DNA of 45,382 nt from the NCBI GenBank assembly GCA_026394715.1, contig JAPKXR010000178.1:1-45382 (forward strand), read 5' to 3'. The translations under genes were made by a program, and so were the position numbers. Positions 9,339-18,492 of this stretch are shown here, one piece after another. The notes beneath the pieces are model-generated. The model was not told where the DNA came from. It worked only from the letters and a program-made list of their open reading frames with translations, and searched no databases. Origin of the DNA: Methanomicrobiales archaeon (GTDB taxonomy: Archaea > Halobacteriota > Methanomicrobia > Methanomicrobiales > Methanospirillaceae). How positions within the stretch are numbered: position 1 is the stretch's first letter; every line of letters starts with the position of its first letter.

Positions 9339-10834
9339 CTCCCGCCGATCAACTTGCCCAGGTTAATCGCGGTGAGCATTGCCACCACGTGCATGTCCTG
9401 GTCAACAACCGGCATCGCACTGATATTATGACGTTCAAGTTTCTGAACGGCAATATCCACCGGTTCATCCTGCGTGGTCGTCACTACCTTCTTTTTCATG
9501 ATATCCCGGACCAGTGTCGCTTTTCCCGGGTTCGCTACCGCTTTCGAAATATCGTAGGTCGTCACAATTCCAACCAGCAGCCCGTTACTGTTGATCACGG
9601 GGAGGTGATTGGTCTCCCCTTTCAGAAGTTTCTGCGCTGCTGCCCTGATCTCCTCGGTCTCCCCGACCGAGACCACCCGCTTGTCCATGATATCCAGTAC
9701 ACGCGGTCCGAGCACGGACTCATGCATGGGCTTCACCCGTGTTTCAGGGCTTATTGGTCGCGTAGGTAATACAAGGGCCATCTTCCCCTGCTCCACCCAG
9801 GATTTGAGTAGTTCTGCAACTCCTTTCGCCTTCCGGTAACTGGAGAGCGATGAAGTCCGTATTTCTTCACCATTAATCTCGACGGCGCCACTCCGGAGTT
9901 CTGCATAATTCACTTTCCTGATGACGGGCCGGTTCCTGCTCGGTATACCATAATCAAGGAGGTCAACCGCGATATCCTCGTCCCGGACAGCAGTGCTCCG
10001 TACTACATCCAGGTCGATGACCGGGATCGGGATCCCGACGCCCAGATACAGGGTCACACCGTACCCCTGCATCGTTGCAGCCCGGACGAAGTCCGGTGAC
10101 ATCTCCTTCATATTGCCGGTGACCATCAGCGTACCAAACCCACCTGCAGGTGAGTTCTGGGTCCCTTCGCCGACCACCATCCCCTGCGCACCCCCGATAA
10201 ATATCGGCACGCCACTCCCGATCATGCGGAGTTTCGGGTCATTGGATAGGGGGTTTAACACCCCTGCTCCTGAAAAGGTAATATTTCCTGAATTCGGAAG
10301 GAGCATCCCCATGTAGGTATGGAGGACACGGTCGGTCGTATTAATCGCCGCGTTATATCGCTGGTAGGCATTCCGGGGGTTACACATGATCGCCTGGTTC
10401 AGGTGCTCGAGGAGCAGGTCAGTCGTAATAGTCCTCCGTGGGTAACAGTCAGTCCCCCGTGACATCGCCCTGAGTTCGACCGATTTTCCTGCGATAAAGT
10501 CCTCAATAACATGGGCCCCGCCATACTGGTCCTCCCGCGTTGTTGACTGCTGGGTAGCCCCGATATAGGTATCCACCGCCGCAAGCCCGCCGTATGCCTC
10601 GACATCGTTTAACCAGATCCGCTCCATGCGGATGGGAGGTTCTGCATGGCCAAAATTAAAAAACGCACCTGATGAACACATCGCACCAAAAGTCCCGGTG
10701 GTCACGACATCCACTTCGCGGAGCGCTTCATCCTCCCCTAATTCGGCGACAATTCCGGGCATCGCATCAGCAGTGACCACCCGTGCATTGCCATCCCGTA
10801 CCCGTTCATTGATCAGGTCGATGGACTTCTTCAT
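9326..10834 (-). CDS. Homocysteine biosynthesis protein (DUF39/HcyBio, L-aspartate semialdehyde sulfurtransferase, MA1821-type) with C-terminal CBS pair
   Basis: TTGTFGAMCSSGAFFNFGHAEPPIRM, AYGGLAAVDTYIGATQ, GSGVPIFIGGAQGMVVGEGTQNSP, then two CBS units (VLDIMDKRVVSV..., LVRDIMKKKVVTT...). Confidence 0.88.
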   Translation of the reverse strand: MKKSIDLINERVRDGNARVVTADAMPGIVAELGEDEALREVDVVTTGTFGAMCSSGAFFNFGHAEPPIRMERIWLNDVEAYGGLAAVDTYIGATQQSTTREDQYGGAHVIEDFIAGKSVELRAMSRGTDCYPRRTITTDLLLEHLNQAIMCNPRNAYQRYNAAINTTDRVLHTYMGMLLPNSGNITFSGAGVLNPLSNDPKLRMIGSGVPIFIGGAQGMVVGEGTQNSPAGGFGTLMVTGNMKEMSPDFVRAATMQGYGVTLYLGVGIPIPVIDLDVVRSTAVRDEDIAVDLLDYGIPSRNRPVIRKVNYAELRSGAVEINGEEIRTSSLSSYRKAKGVAELLKSWVEQGKMALVLPTRPISPETRVKPMHESVLGPRVLDIMDKRVVSVGETEEIRAAAQKLLKGETNHLPVINSNGLLVGIVTTYDISKAVANPGKATLVRDIMKKKVVTTTQDEPVDIAVQKLERHNISAMPVVDQDMHVVAMLTAINLGKLIGGRWLK

Positions 10835-10926
10835 ACCAGTATCTTTGATTTTTAAGAATATTTATAGGTTAAGTATATTACTTGTAGTAATATAGAGTAT
10901 TTAAACTCACCAACCCAAACCGGATT

Positions 10927-11634
10927 ATGGACATTCGCGGGTTTATTTCCGGGATGGAGGTGGTGGCACCTCCCGGCCTTGCAGAAGAATTCGATACGGG
11001 CCGTATTGGCCTTATTATTGAAGGAAAAAAGGATATTAACCAGGTCTGTTGTGCTCTTGATGCCAGTTTCCGGGTAGTTGAAGAAGCAGTACGACAGCAG
11101 GCAGATATGCTTGTGGTGCATCACACCCCGATCTTTCACCCGGTAACTGCCGTAAGGGGGCCACTGGTATCGTTGCTCCGGCCCGTGCTGGCTTCCGGGA
11201 TGAATATTTTCGTAATGCACACAAACTTCGACCATGCCCCACTGGGTGTCAACGATTCCCTTGCCGGACTCCTCGGGCTCACTAATACCACCCCGATGGC
11301 CCTCGGCCTTGTCGGGGACTGCCAGCTGGTCCCTGAGCAGATTGGAAAAATTCTCCATTCACCGCTCAGGGTCTGGGGTGAACTGCATCCCATCCGCCGC
11401 CTGGCCGTTGTTGGCGGGAGCGGTTTTGATACCGGTTTACTCCAGGAGGCGTTGAGTCTCGGGGCAGATGCCTTCCTTTCGGCAGAGGCAAAACACTCAG
11501 TCATCAGGGAATCGCCTCTCCCCCTGATTGAAGCAACACATTATGCACTTGAAGCACCTGCCATGCAGATGCTTTCGTCACGCATGGGGTGGCACTATAT
11601 CGATGACCCGCCTGACATGGTCCCGTACCCATGA
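10927..11634 (+). CDS. Nif3-like dinuclear metal center protein (DUF34)
   Basis: VVHHTPIFHP, HTNFDHAPLGVNDSLAGLLGL, VVGGSGFDTGLLQEALSLGADAFLSAEAKHS, IEATHYALEAPAM. Confidence 0.88.
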   Translation: MDIRGFISGMEVVAPPGLAEEFDTGRIGLIIEGKKDINQVCCALDASFRVVEEAVRQQADMLVVHHTPIFHPVTAVRGPLVSLLRPVLASGMNIFVMHTNFDHAPLGVNDSLAGLLGLTNTTPMALGLVGDCQLVPEQIGKILHSPLRVWGELHPIRRLAVVGGSGFDTGLLQEALSLGADAFLSAEAKHSVIRESPLPLIEATHYALEAPAMQMLSSRMGWHYIDDPPDMVPYP

Positions 11635-11969
11635 GCAGCAAACCGGAACAGGATGGGCAGGAGATCTGGGACGCTCTGGAAAGGGACCATGCACTTTCGA
11701 TCGATCTGCAGGAAAGGATCCTCCGGGTATATGGCGAGCGGGGGAGGAAGGCGATCCTTGCCGTGGATGAATCCCGTATCAAGAAATACCTGGATTTCTT
11801 TGTCGTCGTAGGCACCAGCGATGAATATGTAGTAGAAGATGAGTTCTGTGCCTGCCGTGCCCAGGTATATCGCGGCGGCTCCTGCTGGCATGTGCTGGCA
11901 GCAAAGATTGCACATCTTACCGGCCAGTATGAAGTGGTCGATGAATGGTACATGGAGACGCTGAAATGA
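11631..11969 (+). CDS. SWIM zinc-finger domain protein
   Basis: CACRAQVYRGGSCWHVLAAKI = CxC...CxH SWIM pattern; ATGA overlap with Nif3-like gene. Confidence 0.75.
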   Translation: MSSKPEQDGQEIWDALERDHALSIDLQERILRVYGERGRKAILAVDESRIKKYLDFFVVVGTSDEYVVEDEFCACRAQVYRGGSCWHVLAAKIAHLTGQYEVVDEWYMETLK

Positions 11970-12039
11970 TCGCGATCCCCGAATCCCAAACACTATTTAT
12001 CGGAAAAACTCCAATATTTAAAGAGTAACGTGGTTTTTC

Positions 12040-14787
12040 ATGCTCGAAGAAGAATACCAGCTTGATTATTTTAAACAGAACGGGCTTGTCAGGAAGGTCT
12101 GTACGAAGTGCAGCTCTGGGTTCTGGACACGTGACCCTTCCCGCGGGATATGCGGCGATGCCCCCTGCGAACCGTATAGTTTTATTGGAAACCCGGTGTT
12201 CCGGCGGCATTCCATGGAAGAGATGAGGGAAGCGTACCTCTCGTTCTTCGAACGAAACGGGCATACCCGCATCGGAAGGTACCCGGTTGTAGCACGGTGG
12301 AGGGATGATATCTACCTGACGATCGCGTCAATTGCCGATTTCCAGCCGTACGTTACCGCAGGGATCGTCCCTCCGCCGGCAAACCCGCTGACTATTTCCC
12401 AGCCTTGTATCAGGTTAAACGACCTGGATTCTGTCGGCAGGTCGGGCCGGCACTTAACCCAGTTCGAGATGATGGCACACCACGCATTCAACAGCCAGGA
12501 CACGGAGATATACTGGAAAGACCGCACGGTTGAACTCTGTGATGAGTTTATAAAATCCATTGGCGGCGACCTGCTAAAGGTCACCTACAAGGAACACCCG
12601 TGGATAGGCGGGGGGAATGCCGGGCCCAGTGTCGAGGTGCTGATCGGCGGCCTCGAAGTCGCCACCCTCGTGTTCATGAACCTCGGACGCACGAAGACGG
12701 AGGCCCCCGGGATCGACCTGAACGGGGAGATGTACTACCCGATGAAGGGCAGGATCGTGGATACCGGCTACGGGCTTGAGCGTTTTGTCTGGGCGTCCCG
12801 TGGCTCCCCGACCATCTACGATGCGGTCTTCCCGGAAATGGTCTCCCGGGTCATGGAGGCGGCAGGGATGGAACACCTGCTCGAAGATGCTGAGTACACA
12901 AAAATTCTTTCCCTCAATGCCCGCTATGCAGGCCTGCTCGGAGATATTTCGGGAGCAAACCTCTTCCAGCTCAGGAACAAGGTCGCTTCTGCAATTAACG
13001 TCCCCCCTGACAAGCTCGACCGCATGATCGGCCCCATCGAGAAGGTCTATGCAATCGTGGACCATACCCGCTGTCTCGCCTACATGCTTGGCGACTGCAT
13101 CGTCCCTTCCAATGTCCGTGAAGGTTATCTCGCACGGCTTGTCATCAGGAGGACACTGCGGATGATGAACGACCTGAACATAAAAGACGGGCTTGCCGAC
13201 CTGGTAGAGGAACAGATTAAAATTATCGGGCCCCGGCAGTTTGAACAGGACGTCCTGGTGATCCGGGAGATCATCGACCGCGAAGTGGAGAAATATGCCC
13301 ATACCCTCGAACGCGGATCAAAAATTGTCCAGAGGGTCGCCCGTACCTACAAGGCAAAATCAGAACGGGTGCCCCTGAAAGAGGTTATCACACTCTACGA
13401 TTCCCATGGTATCCCACCGGACATGATCAAGGAGATCGCACAGAAAGAGGGGGCCGTCGTTGACCTGCCGGACAATTTCTACTCCCATATCGCGGACATG
13501 CACTCGGAATCAGTAGTTGAGGCCGCAAAAGACCCGTTCGCAAAGTACCATGTCCGTATCAGGGGACTCCCTGCTACCGGGAAGCTCTACTACGACCAGC
13601 CGTGCGATACCGAATTCGAAGCAGTAGTCATCGTTTTCTTTGATGGATTTGTCGTAATGGACCAGACACTCTTCTACCCCGAGGGCGGGGGCCAGCCTGC
13701 CGATAACGGGATGCTCATTACCCAGGAGAACATGGCCAGGGTCAACGGGGTTGTCAAGATCGGCGATGTGATCCTCCATAAACTGGAAGGGGGTCTTCTC
13801 AGGCGGGGAGACCGTGTGAAAGGGATCGTCGACGAGGAACGACGCTGGTCCCTGATGCGCCACCATACGGCAACTCACCTGCTGCTCAAGGCATCAAAAG
13901 AGGTGCTCGGGGCCCATATTCACCAGGCCGGTGCACAGAAAGGAGTTGAGAGTTCGAGGATCGACATCCGTCATTTCCGGCATATCACACCCGACGAGTT
14001 GCATAAAATCGAGATGACCGCCAACCGGATGGTCCTTGCCGATACCTGTATCGATATCCGGTTCGAGGACCGGGTCAGGGCCGAACAGTTGCACGGGTTC
14101 TCCCTCTACCAGGGTGGCGTCCCACCAGGGAGGGAGCTCCGGATCGTTTCCGTCGCTGGAGATATCGAGGCATGTGCAGGGACTCACTGTGTGAGCACGG
14201 GACAGATAGGCCTGATCAAGATCATGCGGGTCGAGCATATCCAGGACGGGATCGAACGCATGGAATTTTCTGCCGGACTTGCCGCCCTTGCATGGATGCA
14301 CCACCTCGAGGAGATCGTGAATCGTTCAGCGGGGGTGTTCTCAGTCCAGCAGGACAACCTGCCTGCCACATCGCAGCGGTTCTTTAACGAGTGGAAAGAC
14401 CAACGGAAGGAGAATGAAAAACTCGCCCTGAAACTTGTTGAACTCGAGACCGCACAGATCAGGCCGGAGATGATGAACGGGGTACCGGTCGTGGTCAGGC
14501 GCCTCGACCTCCCGGCAAAGGACCTGGTGGCAATTGCCGCCGGGGTATCAGGGAAGGGAGGTGTTGCCTTCTTCCTGTCGAAAAGCGGTGAACGCGTGGA
14601 TGCCGTAATTACCTCAGGGGTCGCTACAGTGAATGCCGGGGAGATTATCGGGCAGGTCGCCGGCCTCCTGGGTGGGAAAGGCGGGGGTACGCCTGCTCTC
14701 GGACGAGGGGGAGGACCTGCCATTGAACAGATGGACCTTGCCATCAAAGTCGGGCGTGAGAGGATCACCGCCGCACTCAACAGTTGA
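12040..14787 (+). CDS. alaS: Alanyl-tRNA synthetase, archaeal type
   Basis: 915 aa; CTKCSSGFWTRDPSRGICGDAPCEPYSFIGNP, LERFVWASRGSPTIYDAVFP, RHHTATHLL, IEACAGTHC. Confidence 0.96.
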   Translation: MLEEEYQLDYFKQNGLVRKVCTKCSSGFWTRDPSRGICGDAPCEPYSFIGNPVFRRHSMEEMREAYLSFFERNGHTRIGRYPVVARWRDDIYLTIASIADFQPYVTAGIVPPPANPLTISQPCIRLNDLDSVGRSGRHLTQFEMMAHHAFNSQDTEIYWKDRTVELCDEFIKSIGGDLLKVTYKEHPWIGGGNAGPSVEVLIGGLEVATLVFMNLGRTKTEAPGIDLNGEMYYPMKGRIVDTGYGLERFVWASRGSPTIYDAVFPEMVSRVMEAAGMEHLLEDAEYTKILSLNARYAGLLGDISGANLFQLRNKVASAINVPPDKLDRMIGPIEKVYAIVDHTRCLAYMLGDCIVPSNVREGYLARLVIRRTLRMMNDLNIKDGLADLVEEQIKIIGPRQFEQDVLVIREIIDREVEKYAHTLERGSKIVQRVARTYKAKSERVPLKEVITLYDSHGIPPDMIKEIAQKEGAVVDLPDNFYSHIADMHSESVVEAAKDPFAKYHVRIRGLPATGKLYYDQPCDTEFEAVVIVFFDGFVVMDQTLFYPEGGGQPADNGMLITQENMARVNGVVKIGDVILHKLEGGLLRRGDRVKGIVDEERRWSLMRHHTATHLLLKASKEVLGAHIHQAGAQKGVESSRIDIRHFRHITPDELHKIEMTANRMVLADTCIDIRFEDRVRAEQLHGFSLYQGGVPPGRELRIVSVAGDIEACAGTHCVSTGQIGLIKIMRVEHIQDGIERMEFSAGLAALAWMHHLEEIVNRSAGVFSVQQDNLPATSQRFFNEWKDQRKENEKLALKLVELETAQIRPEMMNGVPVVVRRLDLPAKDLVAIAAGVSGKGGVAFFLSKSGERVDAVITSGVATVNAGEIIGQVAGLLGGKGGGTPALGRGGGPAIEQMDLAIKVGRERITAALNS

Positions 14788-14796
14788 ATTTGCCAT

Positions 14797-15594
14797 ATGC
14801 CAGACGACACGATACCGGGAGCAGATGGTCCGGGCGGGACTGAAATAAGCCCGCTTCCTGACATCAGGGGCGTTATCGTCCTCGAGCCCGGGGGTGAGCA
14901 GGCACAGAAGATCGCAAAGGCGATGGGGAGCCAGACGGCAGGCGATATCCTCCAGCTCTTAAAGACCGGGCCGAAAACATCCACCGAGGTGACCGACCAG
15001 CTCGGGATCCCCATGGGTACCGCGAAGTACCATATTGATAACCTCCTCGATGCCGGCCTGATAGAGGTCACAAAAACTAAATACAGCGTGAAAGGGAGGG
15101 AAGTAAAAGTATACGGGCTCAGGGACCAGCTCCTCATCGTCGCGCCAATGGTCACCAATGTTCGGGCACTGCTCCTGAAGTATGCATCACTCTTTGGAGT
15201 TGTTGCCGTTGCAACGGTGGTGATCGGTGCAGTCCTGCAGGTACTGTCACTGGCAGGAACATCCACACCACTCACGATGGAAATAAAAAAATCAGGAATT
15301 GACGCGCTACCTGCTGCAACATCAGCCCCGTTCATCGCAGGCAATGCCGGGACGCAGGGGATGGGACTAGTCGCAGAAAACAGCTCAAGGGCGATGGATA
15401 TGAAAGAGATGGCAGCGAGCCTGCCCACGTACCCACCTGAAGCCGTTTATTCCCAGGTCCGGGTCGAGGTGGGTGCACCTGCAGTGTTCCCTCTCCAGGA
15501 AGTCCTGATCGCGTTTTTCCTCGGCGGATGCCTGGTCATCGCAGTACTCATCCTCTATGAACTGATCCAGAAGAGAAAGAACCCGGGCCACTGA
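14797..15594 (+). CDS. Winged-helix (ArsR-like) regulator with C-terminal membrane segments
   Basis: QTAGDILQLLKTGPKTSTEVTDQLGIPMGTAKYHIDNLLDAGLIEV wHTH; hydrophobic segments FGVVAVATVVIGAVLQVLSL and VLIAFFLGGCLVIAVLILYEL. Confidence 0.8.
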   Translation: MPDDTIPGADGPGGTEISPLPDIRGVIVLEPGGEQAQKIAKAMGSQTAGDILQLLKTGPKTSTEVTDQLGIPMGTAKYHIDNLLDAGLIEVTKTKYSVKGREVKVYGLRDQLLIVAPMVTNVRALLLKYASLFGVVAVATVVIGAVLQVLSLAGTSTPLTMEIKKSGIDALPAATSAPFIAGNAGTQGMGLVAENSSRAMDMKEMAASLPTYPPEAVYSQVRVEVGAPAVFPLQEVLIAFFLGGCLVIAVLILYELIQKRKNPGH

Positions 15595-15629
15595 ATGGAT
15601 GTACTTCCCCGTTCTGCCCTCTTAAAAAA

Positions 15630-16090
15630 TGGTCCTTCATGCCAGCCCTTGATACCGGTTCACTATCAGGTCTGCCGGGAAAAAATCCAACCTTGTTCCG
15701 GCCTCATTATCCGTAAAATAAGCAGGGTATTATCATTATGCCACTTCGTATTACCTCCCTTCCTGGCAGTACCCGGATTTTCGGTTTATACAGGCGATAT
15801 TCCTCTCCGTTTATGAAAATATTCAATTATCAGGCATATTTTTAAATAACCCCAATTTAACCGTGTTTTGCCTGGATTCGCGCCCGTAACGGGCCTTAAT
15901 TCACCGTACCCTGCCTCACCTGGCACGTAGTATAACGGGAAACGTGAGTAAGCCCGCCAGGAATGTCGACTCCACCCCATTCGATACATGAATGAAGAAT
16001 CAGGCTGCTATTCATTCAATGCAACCATCATCTTTTAGAGAATTCCGGGCACCGTATTGAAAATTATACCCCTACGTTGGAGTTTTTGGT
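15630..16090. repeat. Copy B of a long diverged intergenic repeat (non-coding)
   Basis: See copy A at 8440-8900; same orientation, no convincing conserved ORF. Confidence 0.7.
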
Positions 16091-16109
16091 GTGGAGTCAC
16101 CAGGGCAAT

Positions 16110-16134
16110 AAAAAAATAATCCCGGTAATCCGGG
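16110..16134 (-). terminator. Hairpin plus oligo-T terminator of the 16159-16986 gene
   Basis: Reverse strand reads CCCGG-ATTA-CCGGG followed by ATTATTTTTTT, just downstream of the stop codon. Confidence 0.6.
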
Positions 16135-16158
16135 GTAATTTAAAATGTTTTAACGGTT

Positions 16159-16986
16159 CTATTTGCGGAGTGCAAAGAACCCGGCAATACCAAGGCCTGC
16201 AATAATCCCGGCCACAGGTGCATCGGATTTGGTCGGGGTTGGAACCTGGGTTTTTGTCTGCACCGGCCGCGGCGTTGTCGGGGTCGGTGTGAACAGGAGT
16301 GTCCCTTCCGTCGTAACAACCGGGACGGGGGTTACCGTTGCTTTTACACCAAATATTTTCTCCCCGATATACCCGGTAGAGTCAGAAAACCGTGCATTAT
16401 AGTTGCCGGGTTCCTCTACGGAGATATATTGAGAAAAGTAACCGTCGGGGTTTCCACTCCGGGAAGCCGTACCAATATACGCCGGCCCGAATGCCTTCCC
16501 AACAGGACCGATCACATCGAGTTTCACCCCTGAATTACCTGCCTTTGAGATATACCCTTCAATAAGGAGTGCATTCGGAATAACCTGGTTAATCGGGCTG
16601 GTGATATGGAGCATATCTGAGCGGTCAATCAATTCGACTACCCGGATTGTTATCGAATCGGAACTGAGCTTGGACTGGTAGTCGCCGCGGGGAATTGCTT
16701 CTACTTTGTACATGCCACCGTTCAAGCCGGTTGTCTCGAAAACGACGTTAAAATTTTTATCCTCTCCAATCGTTACAGGGACCGTGCTTATCATGTTTGA
16801 GGTCTGGCCGGAGCTTGAAAATACCAGGTCTACCGTAGTCCCTGCCGGAAACGTGGTGGTCCCCATGACGGGGAGGGGTGCACCAACCGGGAGTTTCAGG
16901 GGACAATCGATCGTCAGCACATACGCTGATGCGACACCCACAATCAAGACCATCGCGAGTAATGCAATTATTGCGATCTTTTTCAT
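16159..16986 (-). CDS. Secreted/cell-surface protein with signal peptide, Pro/Thr-rich stalk and C-terminal TM anchor
   Basis: MKKIAIIALLAMVLIVGVASA signal; TPTPTTPRPVQTKTQVPTPTKS stalk; APVAGIIAGLGIAGFFALRK C-terminal anchor. Confidence 0.75.
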   Translation of the reverse strand: MKKIAIIALLAMVLIVGVASAYVLTIDCPLKLPVGAPLPVMGTTTFPAGTTVDLVFSSSGQTSNMISTVPVTIGEDKNFNVVFETTGLNGGMYKVEAIPRGDYQSKLSSDSITIRVVELIDRSDMLHITSPINQVIPNALLIEGYISKAGNSGVKLDVIGPVGKAFGPAYIGTASRSGNPDGYFSQYISVEEPGNYNARFSDSTGYIGEKIFGVKATVTPVPVVTTEGTLLFTPTPTTPRPVQTKTQVPTPTKSDAPVAGIIAGLGIAGFFALRK

Positions 16987-17190
16987 ACAGATCAGGTGGC
17001 AGGTGTAAGGGTAAATGGTTTCTGGAGAAGCCCCGGTTCTACATCCACGGTTTTACAATTCTAATACACAAGAGGAATTTTTCAGGGGCCTGTGGCCCTG
17101 TTACATTTTAAAAAAAAATGTGCTCATTCGTGCTATGCGGCTACGGCGGTACCCGGGTATTGTGCCGGCTAACCCTAAAAAAAGGTCCTG

Positions 17191-18492
17191 TCAGAACTCA
17201 ATCGTCATGACCGCTTCTTCCTCTTCCCGGAGTTCTCCGATTAACCGGGCTGTGTCAAATTCGTAGGCAGCCCATGGGTCATAATCTTCGTAGAGCTCAC
17301 ATTTATCGAGTACATCTACAAATTCTTTTAGGAAAATCCTCGGAATGATATCCACCCGCCCCCCGAATTTTCCCGTCACCTTGCTGATCATCGCCCTGAT
17401 AAACCGGTGCGAGATCCGCTCCCGGTCGACCTCTTTATAGGCGACTGAATAGATTTCGCAGACCTTCATGGCGACTTTTTCGAGCTTGTTCGTATTGAAC
17501 CGTGAGAGAATTATCTGCGGCTGCCGCGGGTTCCTGAACTTATCGGTCTGGACAACATTAATCCGATCGAACAGGGCAGGGAGTGAGCGGAAACCGCGAG
17601 GTCCTTCAAAGAGCGAGGGTGTACCGGTAACCAGGAAATAACAGTGGGGCATTTCCCCCCCGTCAAGGGAATCAACCACCGCACGTAAGAGCGAGTACCC
17701 TTTTTCCCGCGTTGCACGCGGGGAAGACTGTGTGATCTCGGCCTCATCAATTGCGACGGCCAGGCCACGGCATCCAGACCCGACAATAATCTTTACAATC
17801 CCTTTCAGGAACACAAATGCAACGGTCTCGTCAATGTCCCCTTTAATCCCGGCCTTCTGTTTGAAATCACGACCAATATTCGGCTCGGCAGCTAACCAGC
17901 CTATCGCAGATTGCGCGAGCTGGAAGTCCCCTGCATTATTCTCCCGGTAGTACGTCCGGAGCGCTGCCGCAAGTGACGAGTTCATCTCGCTTATCCCGGC
18001 GAGGGCGGACTCTATCTCCCGTTCGGTCGCATCTTCGAGACCCTGCTCATCCATTCCATCCCCGGTGACCTGGATAATACGCTCCTCGATAGAATAGAGC
18101 CAGTTGTCGATGACGGTCTTCAGGGCGTGCTCATCTTCCTTCGTCCGTATTGTCCCGCATATCTGCTGGTACATCCCCTTCAGCTTATGGAGGGGGGAAG
18201 ACGGGGAGATAATGACATGGGCGGTGGCAAACCCTTTTTCGCGGGCAATCTCCAGTGACCGTGCGACGAGAAACGTCTTCCCGCTCCCATAATCCCCCCG
18301 TATAAACTTGAGGTCTCCGCCGCCGGAAGAGACATAATCAAGCTGCGTGGCAATAACGTCCTCCTCCACATCGAGACCGACTGCTATCCGCTCAAGCCCG
18401 CTGGCGGGGACCGTACCCCGCCGTAAGGCGTTGATAATATTCAGGCTCTCCAGTTTCTGCTCGTCCATCCGATCACCCACCCGTATACTCAT
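17191..18492 (-). CDS. BrxD-like P-loop ATPase (DUF2791 / BREX ATP-binding family)
   Basis: NALRRGTVPASGLERIAVGLDVEEDV, Walker A RGDYGSGKTFL, HVIISPSSPLHKL, Walker B LAVAIDEAEI, FLVTGTPSLFEGPRGF. Start taken at MSIRVGDRMDEQ (ORF extends to 18561; MDEQ at 18468 also possible). Confidence 0.8.
   Translation of the reverse strand: MSIRVGDRMDEQKLESLNIINALRRGTVPASGLERIAVGLDVEEDVIATQLDYVSSGGGDLKFIRGDYGSGKTFLVARSLEIAREKGFATAHVIISPSSPLHKLKGMYQQICGTIRTKEDEHALKTVIDNWLYSIEERIIQVTGDGMDEQGLEDATEREIESALAGISEMNSSLAAALRTYYRENNAGDFQLAQSAIGWLAAEPNIGRDFKQKAGIKGDIDETVAFVFLKGIVKIIVGSGCRGLAVAIDEAEITQSSPRATREKGYSLLRAVVDSLDGGEMPHCYFLVTGTPSLFEGPRGFRSLPALFDRINVVQTDKFRNPRQPQIILSRFNTNKLEKVAMKVCEIYSVAYKEVDRERISHRFIRAMISKVTGKFGGRVDIIPRIFLKEFVDVLDKCELYEDYDPWAAYEFDTARLIGELREEEEAVMTIEF

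Noticed and set aside
12574-13302. 242-aa minus-strand ORF inside alaS
   Set aside because: Antisense shadow of AlaRS, no recognisable domain.
14184-15428. 414-aa minus-strand ORF overlapping alaS and the wHTH gene
   Set aside because: Antisense to two well-supported genes; Ser/Pro/Arg-rich low-complexity translation typical of a shadow ORF in GC-rich DNA.
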